64,000 bases of DNA from Nitrospirales bacterium (GTDB lineage: Bacteria > Nitrospirota > Nitrospiria > Nitrospirales > UBA8639). Positions within the stretch are counted from its first letter, which is position 1; every line of letters begins with the position of its first letter. The stretch spans positions 1 to 64,000 of the forward strand of contig JAJDBM010000047.1 of assembly GCA_029261355.1 (NCBI GenBank). The letters are read 5' to 3'. This document shows, piece by piece, positions 9,201 through 17,172 of this stretch. The notes under the pieces are model-generated. The model saw only the letters and a list, made by a program, of their open reading frames with translations. It was not told where the DNA came from and ran no database searches. A program made the translations under genes and the position numbers.

Positions 9201-9886
9201 TTCCAAAAGGCTTCGATCATTTGGCCTGACAGAGTTCGCCCACTTTGATCCGTAATGGTGACGGACACCATAATTGGAAGGCTTCGCTGCTGTTCTTGGC
9301 AGTAGCGATCAATGGCAAACAGGGCTGCCTTCGAATTTAACGTGTCAAAGATGGTCTCAACCAGTAACAGGTCTGAGCCTCCATCCATCAACCCACGCAC
9401 CTGCTCATAATAGGCATTTTCTAATTCCGTAAACGTGACGGCCCGAAATGCAGGATCATTCACATCTGGAGACATCGAGGCTGTACGATTGGTCGGCCCC
9501 ATTGATCCAGCCACAAAGCGAGGACGACTGGGATCCTTAGCCATCACGGCTTTCACGGCCTCCCGCGCCACCTGAGCGCCAGCAACATTCAGTTCGTACG
9601 CCACCGACTCCATCTTATAATCGGCCATGGATATAATATTGGAATTAAACGTGTTCGTTTCAATGATATCGGCTCCGGCATCCATATAGGCTTGATGAAT
9701 GGATTGAATAATCTTTGGCTGAGTAATCGAAAGCAGATCATTATTCCCTTTGACATCGCATGAATGATCGGCAAATCTCTTCCCACGAAAATCTGCTTCC
9801 TCTAACGTATGTTGTTGAATCATCGTACCCATGGCACCATCCATGACCACAATTCGCTCTTTCAACACGGACTCTAAATCAGACAT
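6221..9886 (-). CDS. metH: Cobalamin-dependent methionine synthase
   Basis: Transfers the methyl of 5-methyltetrahydrofolate to homocysteine through methylcobalamin in the cytoplasm. About 1221 residues, the normal full length, with all four modules in order: homocysteine-binding domain ([12 protein letters not shown] at the start; zinc Cys in GINCALGA and GGCCGST), pterin-binding domain ([13 protein letters not shown]), cobalamin cap and Rossmann domain (the [11 protein letters not shown] motif supplies the cobalt-ligating His), and the SAM-binding reactivation domain ([22 protein letters not shown]). I chose the ATG at 9886 over the ATG at 9913 because GAGGAG lies 9-10 nt before it, inside what would be the longer N terminus. 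It is transcribed away from the gene at 10052. Confidence 0.97.
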   Translation of the reverse strand: MSDLESVLKERIVVMDGAMGTMIQQHTLEEADFRGKRFADHSCDVKGNNDLLSITQPKIIQSIHQAYMDAGADIIETNTFNSNIISMADYKMESVAYELNVAGAQVAREAVKAVMAKDPSRPRFVAGSMGPTNRTASMSPDVNDPAFRAVTFTELENAYYEQVRGLMDGGSDLLLVETIFDTLNSKAALFAIDRYCQEQQRSLPIMVSVTITDQSGRTLSGQMIEAFWNSVSHANVLSVGINCALGAKQMRPYIEELASIAPVYISCYPNAGLPNAFGGFDETPERMGEDLRDFATNGWLNIVGGCCGSTPDHIQAIAQAVSDVAPHSPGTVAPLTRLSGLEAISIKPEANFMNIGERTNVTGSPKFAKLILNEQFEEALAIARQQVEGGAQIIDVNMDEGMLDSEKAMVHFLHLIASEPDICRVPIMIDSSKWSVIEAGLQCIQGKGVVNSISLKEGEDQFREHARAIKRYGAAVVVMAFDETGQADTMERKVEICTRAYNILTKEVGLPAQDIIFDPNILTVATGIEEHNNYAVNFIEATRQIKATLPHCKVSGGVSNISFSFRGNNFVREAMHTAFLYHAVKAGLDMGIVNAGQLGVYEEIPKDLLELVEDVLLNRREDATERLVTFAETVKQGGKVVVKDEAWRKGTVQERLSHALVKGIVEHIDLDVEEALQSYDKPLHIIEGPLMDGMNIVGELFGSGKMFLPQVVKSARVMKKAVAYLLPLMEKEKTGSSAQGKILMATVKGDVHDIGKNIVGVVLGCNNYEIIDLGVMVPCAKILERAREEKVDMIGLSGLITPSLDEMVHNAKEMAREGFDIPLLIGGATTSKAHTAVKIAPGYKEPVVHVLDASLAVNVVRQLLNEEGKGAFIEKVRQQQADSREAHAKKKTTKKLLSIDQARARRTEIDWKSAEIAQPNFLGTRVIDDMPLSDLVSVIDWTPFFQTWELKGRYPKIFDDAIVGDKAKELFDDAQKLLQEIVDKKLLTAKGVYGFFPANSVDDDIHVYADESRTKVRTTFYTLRQQMEKLKGDANYALADFIAPQSSGLKDYISGFAVTAGLGIQAICERFEKDHDDYNSIMTKALADRLAEAFAEWLHREARKEWGYGKDENLSNEELIQEAYQGIRPAPGYPASPDHTEKETLFTLLDAEKHTGITLTESYAMFPAASVSGLYFSHPQAKYFGVGKINKDQVTDYAARKNMDLSVIERWLSPNLFYDPE

Positions 9887-9953
9887 GCGTTCATTCTCCT
9901 CACAACACGGCATTCATAAACAATGTAATACACACATTTCCCTAATTAATTTA

Positions 9954-9986
9954 CTGGCGTGAGTCACGACTCGACATCAGCGCCAG
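9954..9986. promoter_or_regulatory. Inverted repeat in the metH leader / divergent promoter region
   Basis: Outer arms CTGGCG (9954-9959) and CGCCAG (9981-9986) enclose an inner GAGTC-AC-GACTC (9961-9972). On the metH strand this can fold into a stem with a side bulge, about 70 nt before the metH start. It may be a leader hairpin or a regulator's dyad operator. It does not match any SAM, SAH or cobalamin riboswitch that I can recognise. Confidence 0.45.
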
Positions 9987-10051
9987 ATTTAAACTTTTCT
10001 TGACTTCGTTTGACGGTAACAAATACGATAAAAAATAAGAAACTTCCTGCT

Positions 10052-10843
10052 ATGTTGAAACTTCACACCCTTCCACAACTCGTTGCCCTGTTGATCATAA
10101 TGGGCCTATCAATCATAGGTCCATTGAATCCAACACCCTTGCTTGCCAAACCGTACTTTGAAGATGGCTTTCTTGGATTAACACAAAAGGAATTACACGA
10201 CCAACTCGGTACGCCAATGGCTGTTCGGTCGAGAAAAGCTGCGCTCCGCGTCTTTAGTTATTATACGTTTAAAGATTGGAAAAAGTATTTTAGCATGCTT
10301 GTTTCACCAGAAAATGGTGAAGATGTCTATACGTATACTCGAAACGACATTCAGGTTCGTTACTCCTTTGTCTTTACTCCTGATTTAAATGAAGACATAG
10401 ATTTTCCCACTCTCTACGTGAAACGAGTAGAAGTAGAATTTACACCGGCTGTCAAAATATCTCAAATCCCAAAACTTGTACCAGAATTTTCTCCGTCATC
10501 TGAGCCTGCAACCTCGACATTCCGGTCAAATCTCTGGGTACTGATATTTAAAGGGGTACCTTCTCCTGACGCGTCCTTTATTGTCAAAGAACGCGGAAAA
10601 GAACAGCTGCCATGGTCTTTAGCCTATCAATTGTTTTCGCTCAAGGGAGTTCCGACCCCCCTCACTTTAGATGCAACCATTGATCGGATGGAGATTACAA
10701 CCCAAAGTCTTCAAATTGTACAGACGAACCAACGACTCACGCATGAACCTATTTTGAACCCATATTCTAAAGAGTTCGCCAATCAGCCCGCTCCATTAGA
10801 TCAGAAAAAGAAACGTATTCCTCAGCCGCAGTATGCCGACTAG
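10052..10843 (+). CDS. Exported protein of unknown function
   Basis: 263 residues from the ATG at 10052 (a TTG at 10010 would add 14 residues but leaves the signal peptide further from the start). The N terminus is a typical Sec signal (about residues 8-32) ending in PLLAKPYF. The mature part begins FLGLTQKELHDQLGTP, which resembles the start of small SmpA/BamE-like or similar domains where GLT...LG.P recurs, but the remainder is not recognised. The C terminus is Pro/Lys rich. It is divergent from metH. Function unknown. Confidence 0.7.
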   Translation: MLKLHTLPQLVALLIIMGLSIIGPLNPTPLLAKPYFEDGFLGLTQKELHDQLGTPMAVRSRKAALRVFSYYTFKDWKKYFSMLVSPENGEDVYTYTRNDIQVRYSFVFTPDLNEDIDFPTLYVKRVEVEFTPAVKISQIPKLVPEFSPSSEPATSTFRSNLWVLIFKGVPSPDASFIVKERGKEQLPWSLAYQLFSLKGVPTPLTLDATIDRMEITTQSLQIVQTNQRLTHEPILNPYSKEFANQPAPLDQKKKRIPQPQYAD

Positions 10844-10927
10844 CAAAAATACATTATCTATTATACAAGGTTTCAACCTTAACGGCTTTAAAACTAACCT
10901 AGATTGACCGTCATTGTGCACACCGAC

Positions 10928-11284
10928 TCATTCGGCATATCGAACATCACGGTCATCGCTCAGAAGCAAATACGCCTCTCCCCATTGGGTCTCATCATCT
11001 AAATCCCATTTACTCTGACTCGACTCTGGTTGCAGCCTCACACCATTGTTCCCGCCAAAGACTAACACCGCCATTCCTGCTCCAGAGTCTTCAACTTGTT
11101 GAGCATAGGCATCACATCTGGCTTCCTCAGGACTGTCAGACCACCCTGTAATGGTGCACCACTCTCCCTGGGAAACCCGATCGTAGATTTTAATGTGCGT
11201 AACCCGCCTTGAAGGGCCAAGTTCCTTATATCGTAGGAATATCGAGGTCTCACAATTTTGATTACTTTCAACCTCTACGAACAT
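10928..11284 (-). CDS. Hypothetical protein, 118 residues
   Basis: Preceded by AGGGGAG 4-5 nt before the ATG, a convincing ribosome binding site. Soluble, acidic C terminus (WDLDDETQWGEAYLLL), no signal peptide, two Cys early (C11, C43) and one at C57. No family is recognised. It stands alone, convergent with the exported protein gene at 10052-10843. Confidence 0.65.
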   Translation of the reverse strand: MFVEVESNQNCETSIFLRYKELGPSRRVTHIKIYDRVSQGEWCTITGWSDSPEEARCDAYAQQVEDSGAGMAVLVFGGNNGVRLQPESSQSKWDLDDETQWGEAYLLLSDDRDVRYAE

Positions 11285-11414
11285 TCTCTCCCCTTCCTTG
11301 ACCCATCAAAATATTAGCTGATAGACTTCAGCCCACTTATTAATTTTATGTTGTGGTTATTCAACGAAGCCTGAATGGGCTTATCTATAAATACCACGAA
11401 GTATCGTACCAAAC

Positions 11415-11777
11415 TTGCCAAACGAATCACTTACCCCTCGTCCCAATGCCGTTCCGATCCCATGTAGACGTCCAGTCAGGATAGTGCTGTATGCGGGTCT
11501 GGCAGTATTTTTTCTCGGGATGTTAGCTTGGGGCATCATTCCAGCCCTACTCGATCCCACCTTTGAAAAACATATTGAAGAGAAAAAGGTGATCGTTGGC
11601 ATGACGCGGGATCAAGCGATGGAAGCTTGGGGATCACCGTATCAAATGAATGTCAGTTATACGCCAAAGGGGATTCGAAGAGAGGAATGGGTCTTTGAAG
11701 ATTGGATTGATGCAGGAACCGTCACCCATCGATACTTGTATTTTGAAGAAAATCGACTCATTGCTGGGTGGAAATAA
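11415..11777 (+). CDS. Single-pass membrane protein with a BamE/SmpA-like domain
   Basis: 120 residues starting at a TTG. One transmembrane segment (about 22-45: IVLYAGLAVFFLGMLAWGII) is followed by an extracytoplasmic domain with the pattern IVGMTRDQAMEAWGSP ... REEWVFE ... YLYFEENRLIAGW. This is the layout of small SmpA/OmlA-fold domains (G-M-T...V...G-P; a W-x-Y/F strand; a final F-x-x-x-x-L). Those domains act in envelope assembly or as inhibitors; here the function is unknown. No SD is clear before TTG 11415, and a GTG about 23 codons later would remove part of the membrane segment. Confidence 0.6.
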   Translation: MPNESLTPRPNAVPIPCRRPVRIVLYAGLAVFFLGMLAWGIIPALLDPTFEKHIEEKKVIVGMTRDQAMEAWGSPYQMNVSYTPKGIRREEWVFEDWIDAGTVTHRYLYFEENRLIAGWK

Positions 11778-11858
11778 TTTTCGGTTAGTTCCGCTTAGCC
11801 TATCTCCCTTAATAATCAACTCACCGCTCAGCTGAAGACCATACAGTCCCTTGATTAT

Positions 11859-12143
11859 TTAAGGTGTTTCGGTAATTTGGGCCCGCCTCTCTCGATCACC
11901 ACCTCCACTAATGATTAACACACGTTTCCACTCCCTAATTTGGTACACAGCCCATGCATTTGGCATCTCTTTATAGTAGGCATCTGGATCTTCGCCTTTA
12001 GCTGTCAGGTACGTAGGCTCGGTAAAACCTTCATCCAACACATAATCGAGTAAATTGTCAGCAGTCAAACCTTTGCCGCTGAGTCGCACCTCTGCTAAGA
12101 AATTCAAAATATCATCTGGATTTGCTAAATTTACTGTTTCCAT
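11859..12143 (-). CDS. Hypothetical protein, 94 residues
   Basis: Begins METVNLANPDDILNFLAEVR. Soluble and acidic, no signal peptide or membrane segment. No recognised family, though the ADNLLDYVLDEGF segment looks like a helix pair. It lies between two plus-strand genes as a single-gene unit. Confidence 0.55.
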   Translation of the reverse strand: METVNLANPDDILNFLAEVRLSGKGLTADNLLDYVLDEGFTEPTYLTAKGEDPDAYYKEMPNAWAVYQIREWKRVLIISGGGDRERRAQITETP

Positions 12144-12287
12144 ACACTTACAGGCTCCCTAGAAGTGTGATATTCTATTAGTGTCATGCCACAAAAATCA
12201 ATTCATACTACAATCGATATTCCAGACTTCTCTTATATTTCTGCTTTAAGTCTCCTCTCTCCATCACGGTAAACGAAAAGGACGATA

Positions 12288-13034
12288 ATGCGAACTCTTT
12301 CCCCTGATCAGTTTCGTGCAAAATTATTTGACGTCCTTCGCCGCAAACATCATTGGGCCACGACGCACTTCACGTGCCAGGCTACCACCAAAGATCATCT
12401 GCATAGACTCTACCATCAAGAATACGTGGTGTATATTCGAGACTTTGCCGTTCTCCTTGCTCGTATCATCGGCAAAAACCCTCCATGGGAAGTGCGTCGA
12501 CGACTCGCCACCACGATTTATGAGGAAGAAACCGGAGGGCTTTCATTTCATCAACCTCACCAAGAGTTATTTTTGCAAATGATGATTGGCCTGGGCTTTG
12601 ATCGATCGGGGTTTCGCGATGTGAAACTTCTTTCAAGTAGCCGCATCTATCGCGAGTGGTTAGATCATCTCTGCGAAGAAGAAGACTGGCTTGTTGGTGC
12701 AACGGTGCTCACAGTCTTTGTGCAAGGGACCCTTACGGATCCAGAGGATGTCATGAACCCCAAAGGCCCCAAAGATCCTGCTGAAATTGAGGATATCATC
12801 ACGAAACATCCATTAGTTCAGTATCAAGGACTTTCACCGAAACATATGGATTATATTCGCGTACAACAACTTGTGGAACCAGTCAATCGTCGAGCTGTGT
12901 ATGACATGGTCATTCATCATGCGGTGGAAGCTGAGCAGCAACAATATGTCTTACAGCAAATGGAAGAAGCCCTGCGACAATGGACAAAGTACCAAGACGG
13001 TATTGCCCGATCTTGCGGCCTACGGCAGGCTTAG
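12288..13034 (+). CDS. PqqC/CADD-like haem-oxygenase-fold protein (possible diiron oxidase)
   Basis: 248 residues, all-helical. It shares the frame of the TENA/PqqC/CADD superfamily: Tyr-rich helix at 44-49, then E81 and H88 spaced E-x6-H (EETGGLSFH), and later D206-x3-H210 (DMVIH), the spacing used by haem-oxygenase-like diiron oxidases. The middle position where CADD-type enzymes have a Glu ligand reads VFVQGTL, without an obvious Glu, and the His before the Asp is not seen, so the metal site may be incomplete or different. Relatives include PqqC, the self-sacrificing CADD pABA synthase and UndA. Preceded by AAGGA five nt from the ATG. The substrate is unknown. Confidence 0.7.
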   Translation: MRTLSPDQFRAKLFDVLRRKHHWATTHFTCQATTKDHLHRLYHQEYVVYIRDFAVLLARIIGKNPPWEVRRRLATTIYEEETGGLSFHQPHQELFLQMMIGLGFDRSGFRDVKLLSSSRIYREWLDHLCEEEDWLVGATVLTVFVQGTLTDPEDVMNPKGPKDPAEIEDIITKHPLVQYQGLSPKHMDYIRVQQLVEPVNRRAVYDMVIHHAVEAEQQQYVLQQMEEALRQWTKYQDGIARSCGLRQA

Positions 13035-13068
13035 AACTCTCTCAAGCCCTTCACGACATTCTCCAGGC

Positions 13069-13479
13069 TTAGCGCCCTTCACCCTCTCGCTCTAACAGTA
13101 CCGTAATAATTGGAACATCGGCTGGAGGGAATTCTAGTTCGCCAATTTCATGTGGCCTCACCCAACGAAATTCTGCACAATCCAGCGCTTCGGGCTCTCC
13201 TCGCTTAATCGAACAATCAAATACAATGAGAGCAACAGTTTTTTCGACATACTCATGAGTATGTCTCATCAGATAGATAGGTGGAGTTATTTCGACACCC
13301 AGCTCTTCTAATACTTCTCGTCGAACACACTCCTCTGGACATTCTCCCTCTTCACATTTCCCTCCTGGAAATTCCCATAAACCACCCATATGAACGTGAG
13401 GCTTTCGACGGGCAATGAGATAACGCCCCTCACGCAAAATAAGCGCAACACCAACCTCGACCAGTGGGTTGAACGACAT
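13069..13479 (-). CDS. mutT: MutT-like Nudix hydrolase (8-oxo-dGTP diphosphatase)
   Basis: 136 residues. A full Nudix box is present: GGKCEEGECPEECVRREVLEE with LG following, matching G-x5-E-x7-R-E-U-x-E-E-x-G-U. The front GVALILREGRYLIARR and the tail with W-V-R-P-H-E are those of MutT-type enzymes, which remove 8-oxo-dGTP from the nucleotide pool. It begins 7 bp after the mutY stop, so it is co-transcribed with it; the pair acts on the same oxidative lesion. A different nucleoside triphosphate substrate cannot be excluded. Confidence 0.88.
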   Translation of the reverse strand: MSFNPLVEVGVALILREGRYLIARRKPHVHMGGLWEFPGGKCEEGECPEECVRREVLEELGVEITPPIYLMRHTHEYVEKTVALIVFDCSIKRGEPEALDCAEFRWVRPHEIGELEFPPADVPIITVLLEREGEGR

Positions 13480-13486
13480 AATGTTT

Positions 13487-14221
13487 TTATGACGATTGAA
13501 GGGGAAAGGCTTTACAAAATTTCTGCATAGGGCAGAGTAAACAGTACGGCTTCCTCGCGGTACAGATCATTGCACCAAAGTCCATTAAGGCTTGATTAAA
13601 ATCATAGCAATTCCCTTTCGGAATTGATTCTTCGGACATCGCCCACAAGGTTGTTTTTTGCTTTTTTGGATCGCCCTCCCCGATAAACACTCGATGCAGC
13701 ACACGCATCACATTCGTATCAAGAATGGGCGCATCTTCATGAAAAGCAAATGAACGAACAGCGCCTGCGGTATACCGACCGATACCCTTTAGTGACATTA
13801 ATTCATCCTGATCATTGGGAATTTCGCCACCATATCGTTCCACTGTTTCACAGGCAATGCTATGTAAACGATAAGGACGAATATTATATCCTAATGGATA
13901 CCACGTCTCCCGTACATGCTGTGGCTCCGCAGCTGCAAGCTCAGAAACCGTAGGGTATTTCTCTAGAAACTCATGGTATTTCGGAACCACTCGATCAACT
14001 TGGGTTTGCTGAAGCATGACTTCAGACACCAGAATTTTATACGGATCATTGGTGCGACGCCAAGGAAGATCACGGCCATTTTCCTGGTACCATTTGAGCA
14101 GTCGATTTTGAAATCGTTTTTTGACTCGTGCGTCTAACAAGCGAATCGGTTTCTTCTTGAGAACCTTTTTTTTTGTTTTGGGAGAAGATTTCTTAGGGTT
14201 GGCTGAAGGCGATTTCTTCAT
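13487..14221 (-). CDS. mutY: A/G-specific adenine glycosylase, short form
   Basis: 244 residues. A HhH-GPD glycosylase with E67 in SEVMLQQTQV (catalytic Glu), the helix-hairpin-helix LKGIGRYTAGAV at 144-155, catalytic D168 in LDTNV, and the Fe4S4 ligands C220, C227, C230, C236 (C-x6-C-x2-C-x5-C). It excises adenine opposite 8-oxoguanine. The usual C-terminal Nudix-like domain that reads 8-oxoG is missing, since the protein ends right after the cluster loop; a separate MutT gene follows 7 bp later. The usual GLGYYxRA motif reads PLGYNIRP. A lysine-rich N-terminal tail (~1-25) is unusual. Confidence 0.9.
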   Translation of the reverse strand: MKKSPSANPKKSSPKTKKKVLKKKPIRLLDARVKKRFQNRLLKWYQENGRDLPWRRTNDPYKILVSEVMLQQTQVDRVVPKYHEFLEKYPTVSELAAAEPQHVRETWYPLGYNIRPYRLHSIACETVERYGGEIPNDQDELMSLKGIGRYTAGAVRSFAFHEDAPILDTNVMRVLHRVFIGEGDPKKQKTTLWAMSEESIPKGNCYDFNQALMDFGAMICTARKPYCLLCPMQKFCKAFPLQSS

Positions 14222-14307
14222 GGCTCAGGATTGTATGGAGAGGGATCATGGAATGCAAGGTCATCTCTGTATAGATAGCCTACATGAAAAACTCTCTACC
14301 GATTAGG

Positions 14308-14760
14308 TCAAATAAATCGATGACAATCCCTCTCAGTTGGAAACCGGCAAACGGCTCTTTTTCCCATTATCATATATCTTCGGCGCGCAAGACTTCGATA
14401 CACGGCATCTCGAATGGCCCGTGGAACGATCATCAATCCATACAACAGGGGCCACAAACCGGTGAGACATCTCGCGATTTTGAGTGCAGCGGTGGATTGA
14501 ATGAATACCGTCCCATGCTCAATATACAAAAATGTTTTAAAGTCTTGGGTAGGTAAATCTGAATCCGATAAAATGGCTTGACCAATCTCTGACTGAAGAG
14601 TCCCAAACTTGAACTGACTGTGAGGATCCCTTGCTATAACAAAATCCACTGATGCATTACAAAAATTACAGACCCCGTCAAACAGGATGACATGGTGATC
14701 TGTCAACAAAGTATGAGACTTACGCTTTGAAAGATTTAAATGCATATGAGAAAAATCCAT
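14308..14760 (-). CDS. DCC-family (DUF393) thiol-disulfide oxidoreductase-like protein
   Basis: 150 residues from the ATG at 14760 (an ATG at 14787 adds nine residues). The signature ILFDGVCNFCNASVDF gives the family's Asp-Gly and C-x2-C motif, in a thioredoxin-like fold, then FGTLQSEIGQAIL and the hydrophobic segment GLWPLLYGLMIVP. The C-terminal part is basic (ARRRYMIMGKRAVC). Family members are thought to be redox-active membrane-associated proteins with unknown partners. It overlaps the region before the divergent gene at 14799. Confidence 0.8.
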   Translation of the reverse strand: MDFSHMHLNLSKRKSHTLLTDHHVILFDGVCNFCNASVDFVIARDPHSQFKFGTLQSEIGQAILSDSDLPTQDFKTFLYIEHGTVFIQSTAALKIARCLTGLWPLLYGLMIVPRAIRDAVYRSLARRRYMIMGKRAVCRFPTERDCHRFI

Positions 14761-14798
14761 AATCGTGATATAGGTGTTTGGATACAATCAATTTAATT

Positions 14799-15494
14799 AT
14801 GAATATATTCCTTAAGATAACCGTTTCAATCGTCATGCCTACAACACGTCCGTTTCTTGTGCTTTTCTGTCTCTATCTCTCAATTCTGCCTGTCATGGCG
14901 CATGCTGATCCACCGTCCGGCATTGCAACGTTGCAAACCTCATCAACCTCTACCATACGAAATATTATACCCGAAGATATCCGCGCTCTTCTTCAACCCT
15001 CTGAACAGGAAGAGTATCTCGCTGAACTTGAACAGTCGCCACCAAGATGGGACACCCTGCATACCCAACCTGGAGAAGAACATGGAGAACGTCTCTTTCG
15101 TTTGAATCGTGCTCGGGATACGGCAAGAGAAGGACATCCGTTACTCACGCAACGAATAGGGTTTCTATGGAGTGGAATCTTACGAACGTTTGATTCCAAA
15201 CATCAGGGCTTCAGGGTTGCCATGGGGCCAGAACTCACTCAGACGACCTGGGGTATCATTCGATTTAAACCAGTAGGATTACCAGACGAAATGATCGCCA
15301 TCCCGAAGAGAAGTCTTTTATCAAAACTACAATCAAAAATTTCTAAAAGGGAACAAGTTGAAGTCTTTATTCTTTTCTTTGGGAAACTCCTGCCGAATGA
15401 ATCAATTATGTATGGCTTTTCCCATAATGGAAATGAAGAAGGCATGATTATGCCATTTGTACAAATAGACCAAGTCCACTATGTTCTACGATAA
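14799..15494 (+). CDS. Exported protein of unknown function
   Basis: 231 residues from ATG 14799; ATG 14835 (MPTTRPFLVLFCLYL) is an alternative that gives a compact signal peptide ending at MAHA. The mature part has a Glu/Arg-rich helical region (PSEQEEYLAELEQSP) followed by a beta-rich domain (GLPDEMIAIPKRSLL, VEVFILFFGKLLPNESIMYG). No family is recognised. It is divergent from the DCC gene with very short spacing, so their promoters overlap. Confidence 0.6.
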   Translation: MNIFLKITVSIVMPTTRPFLVLFCLYLSILPVMAHADPPSGIATLQTSSTSTIRNIIPEDIRALLQPSEQEEYLAELEQSPPRWDTLHTQPGEEHGERLFRLNRARDTAREGHPLLTQRIGFLWSGILRTFDSKHQGFRVAMGPELTQTTWGIIRFKPVGLPDEMIAIPKRSLLSKLQSKISKREQVEVFILFFGKLLPNESIMYGFSHNGNEEGMIMPFVQIDQVHYVLR

Positions 15495-15651
15495 CCGGGG
15501 CTTACACCGAGAACGAAGCAAATGACGAGACTGTGCAAGAGACTATCAATAGCATGGATTTGTAGAATTCGCAGAAGGCCAAACGATTCAAGCCATGACA
15601 ACGTTTCTGTTGTCATGGCTTGAAATAGAACAAAGAATTTCAAGAGTGAGG

Positions 15652-15999
15652 TTATCGATAGGGGTAATAACGACCGTGATGGCGATAATAATGTAGGCAA
15701 TTCCGATACTGGTAGTAACCGTACTGGCGAAGATTGGCACATGTGTACCCACGTCTCCAGTTATTCCCAGTATATTCCTTTGGGATCATATCGCTCTTTA
15801 ATGCCTTTTCCACGAATGCATCAATTTCTGCTTGGTCGCCAGGATCAAATGGTCTCTCCATGACTTTTTGATTGAGAGCCCTCTGTAACGCCTCCATGTC
15901 TTCCTCATCTTCCGCTAACACAATATTCCAACTACCTAATGTAAACATCAAAACGGCAAAGATATAAAATACTTGATATTGAATTGAGAAACTACGCAT
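15652..15999 (-). CDS. Small exported protein with a Tyr/Arg-rich tail
   Basis: 115 residues with a signal peptide (residues ~8-29, ending VLAEDEE). After an acidic middle part comes a tail rich in Tyr, Arg and His (QYRNCLHYYRHHGRYYPYR). Two Cys are in the tail (CANLRQYGYYQYRNC). Family unknown. It follows the TraT-like gene on the same strand, but a hairpin at 16038-16060 separates them. Confidence 0.6.
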   Translation of the reverse strand: MRSFSIQYQVFYIFAVLMFTLGSWNIVLAEDEEDMEALQRALNQKVMERPFDPGDQAEIDAFVEKALKSDMIPKEYTGNNWRRGYTCANLRQYGYYQYRNCLHYYRHHGRYYPYR

Positions 16000-16037
16000 A
16001 AGTATTAATCCTTAGTATTACCTTTAATGTTCCATGG

Positions 16038-16060
16038 TGTTTGTACAGCCCGTACAAACA
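16038..16060. promoter_or_regulatory. Perfect 9-bp hairpin in the leader of the Tyr/Arg-rich gene
   Basis: TGTTTGTAC pairs with GTACAAACA around the loop AGCCC. No T run follows on the minus strand, so a simple terminator for the TraT-like gene is unlikely. The CAAACACC that follows could pair alternatively with the left arm GGTGTTTG, a possible switch. It may also be a dyad operator. Confidence 0.45.
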
Positions 16061-16117
16061 CAAACACCAATTTCTTAAAACGTCTTTGCTATACGAATTC
16101 TAATGTTGCCTATTAAT

Positions 16118-16873
16118 TTAGAAGAGATTAGACAACGATCGCGTAAGCCCTTTGGTTAAGAGAGGTTCAGCTTCAGGATATTCCAAATTGGCTTTATTGG
16201 CGGTACTGACCACACGAGTACGATATTTCTTCAACTTTGAAACCTCTGAATAAGTCTGCTTTTGCGTACCGGCCATTCCCTGCTGTAAGTTTTGCATGCT
16301 ATCGGAACGAACGATGACACCCTTCCCAGCTCTTTCGACCAGCTGCACATCAGTGACTGCCATGTAAAGTACATCCTTAACAAATGCATTCGCGACAGTT
16401 GAAGTCAGCCCACCAACCAACCCGCCGATAAGACCACCGGAAATGCCCCCGGTTGCTCCACCCGCAGCGACTCCGACACCAGCACCTACTGCTGCACCAC
16501 CTAGAACTCCGCCGAATCCACCACCCAAGGCCTTCTCTGCCGCTGTGGGACTAGCCTTTTCAACACTTTTAACATTGACTTGCATCCGATAATACGCTTC
16601 CTCTGGGTCATCGGTGACACGATACCCTCTCTTTGCAATCGCTTCCTTAACAGGTGTTTCAATATCAAAATTATCTTTATCAGAGGTATTCCGGACCTCA
16701 ATGTAGATAATCTTCTTATCTGGACCAACAGGGTCAAGGAAAATTGTCTGACTCATTTTTGTTTGAACATCGAGGTCTTTTTTGGCGATGGACGTATGAA
16801 TCGCAGCGCACCCAGACATCACCCACAGCAATGCTGCTAAAAGCCCAATGTTTACAGTGGTATTCATTTGCAT
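16118..16873 (-). CDS. traT: TraT-family complement-resistance-like lipoprotein
   Basis: 251 residues from ATG 16873. The lipobox is VMSGC, and the mature part contains the TraT pattern: AIHTSIAKKDLDVQTKMS, then IYIEVRNTSDKDNF, a Gly-rich middle of alternating hydrophobic segments (GGVLGGAAVGAGVGVAAGG, GGLIGGLVGG) and the motif YSEVSKLKKYRTRVVSTANK. TraT proteins are surface-exposed outer-membrane lipoproteins best known from conjugative plasmids, where they block re-entry of DNA and complement attack. Chromosomal copies like this one have unknown roles. AAGGAG sits 12 nt before the ATG. Confidence 0.85.
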   Translation of the reverse strand: MQMNTTVNIGLLAALLWVMSGCAAIHTSIAKKDLDVQTKMSQTIFLDPVGPDKKIIYIEVRNTSDKDNFDIETPVKEAIAKRGYRVTDDPEEAYYRMQVNVKSVEKASPTAAEKALGGGFGGVLGGAAVGAGVGVAAGGATGGISGGLIGGLVGGLTSTVANAFVKDVLYMAVTDVQLVERAGKGVIVRSDSMQNLQQGMAGTQKQTYSEVSKLKKYRTRVVSTANKANLEYPEAEPLLTKGLTRSLSNLF

Positions 16874-17172
16874 AACCCTACAATCTCCTTTCTCGCACCA
16901 ACTAACCAATTGACTTAATTAATAAAACCCTTTGGTTGTAGTTTTCCTGGAAATTTACAAAATTTTTAATTTTCAACAATCCTAGTAATGCTACTGAAAA
17001 TCTTCTTAAGAGTCTACCCTTATTCAGAACTACTGTTTCTTGGTTCTACTCGTAATCAGTCATGTTCTTCTAGATAAATCTCTTACACATTGAAGAATGA
17101 ATCAATTTTCCGCAATCTGCAAATAAATCGCTAATCGAACCCTCGCTGTAGCAGCATTTCAAATTGTCGAAT

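Noticed and set aside
7167-9786. Several open frames of 65-145 codons on the opposite strand or other frames within metH
   Set aside because: They are out-of-frame shadows of a full-length, well-conserved MetH; none has motifs or a ribosome site.
9954-9986. SAM, SAH or cobalamin riboswitch before metH
   Set aside because: Only nested inverted repeats are visible; the conserved core sequences of those riboswitches are absent, so I list a generic regulatory structure instead.
16118-16873. TraT as evidence for a conjugative element
   Set aside because: No other transfer genes, relaxase or oriT-like sequence occur nearby; chromosomal TraT-like lipoproteins are known.
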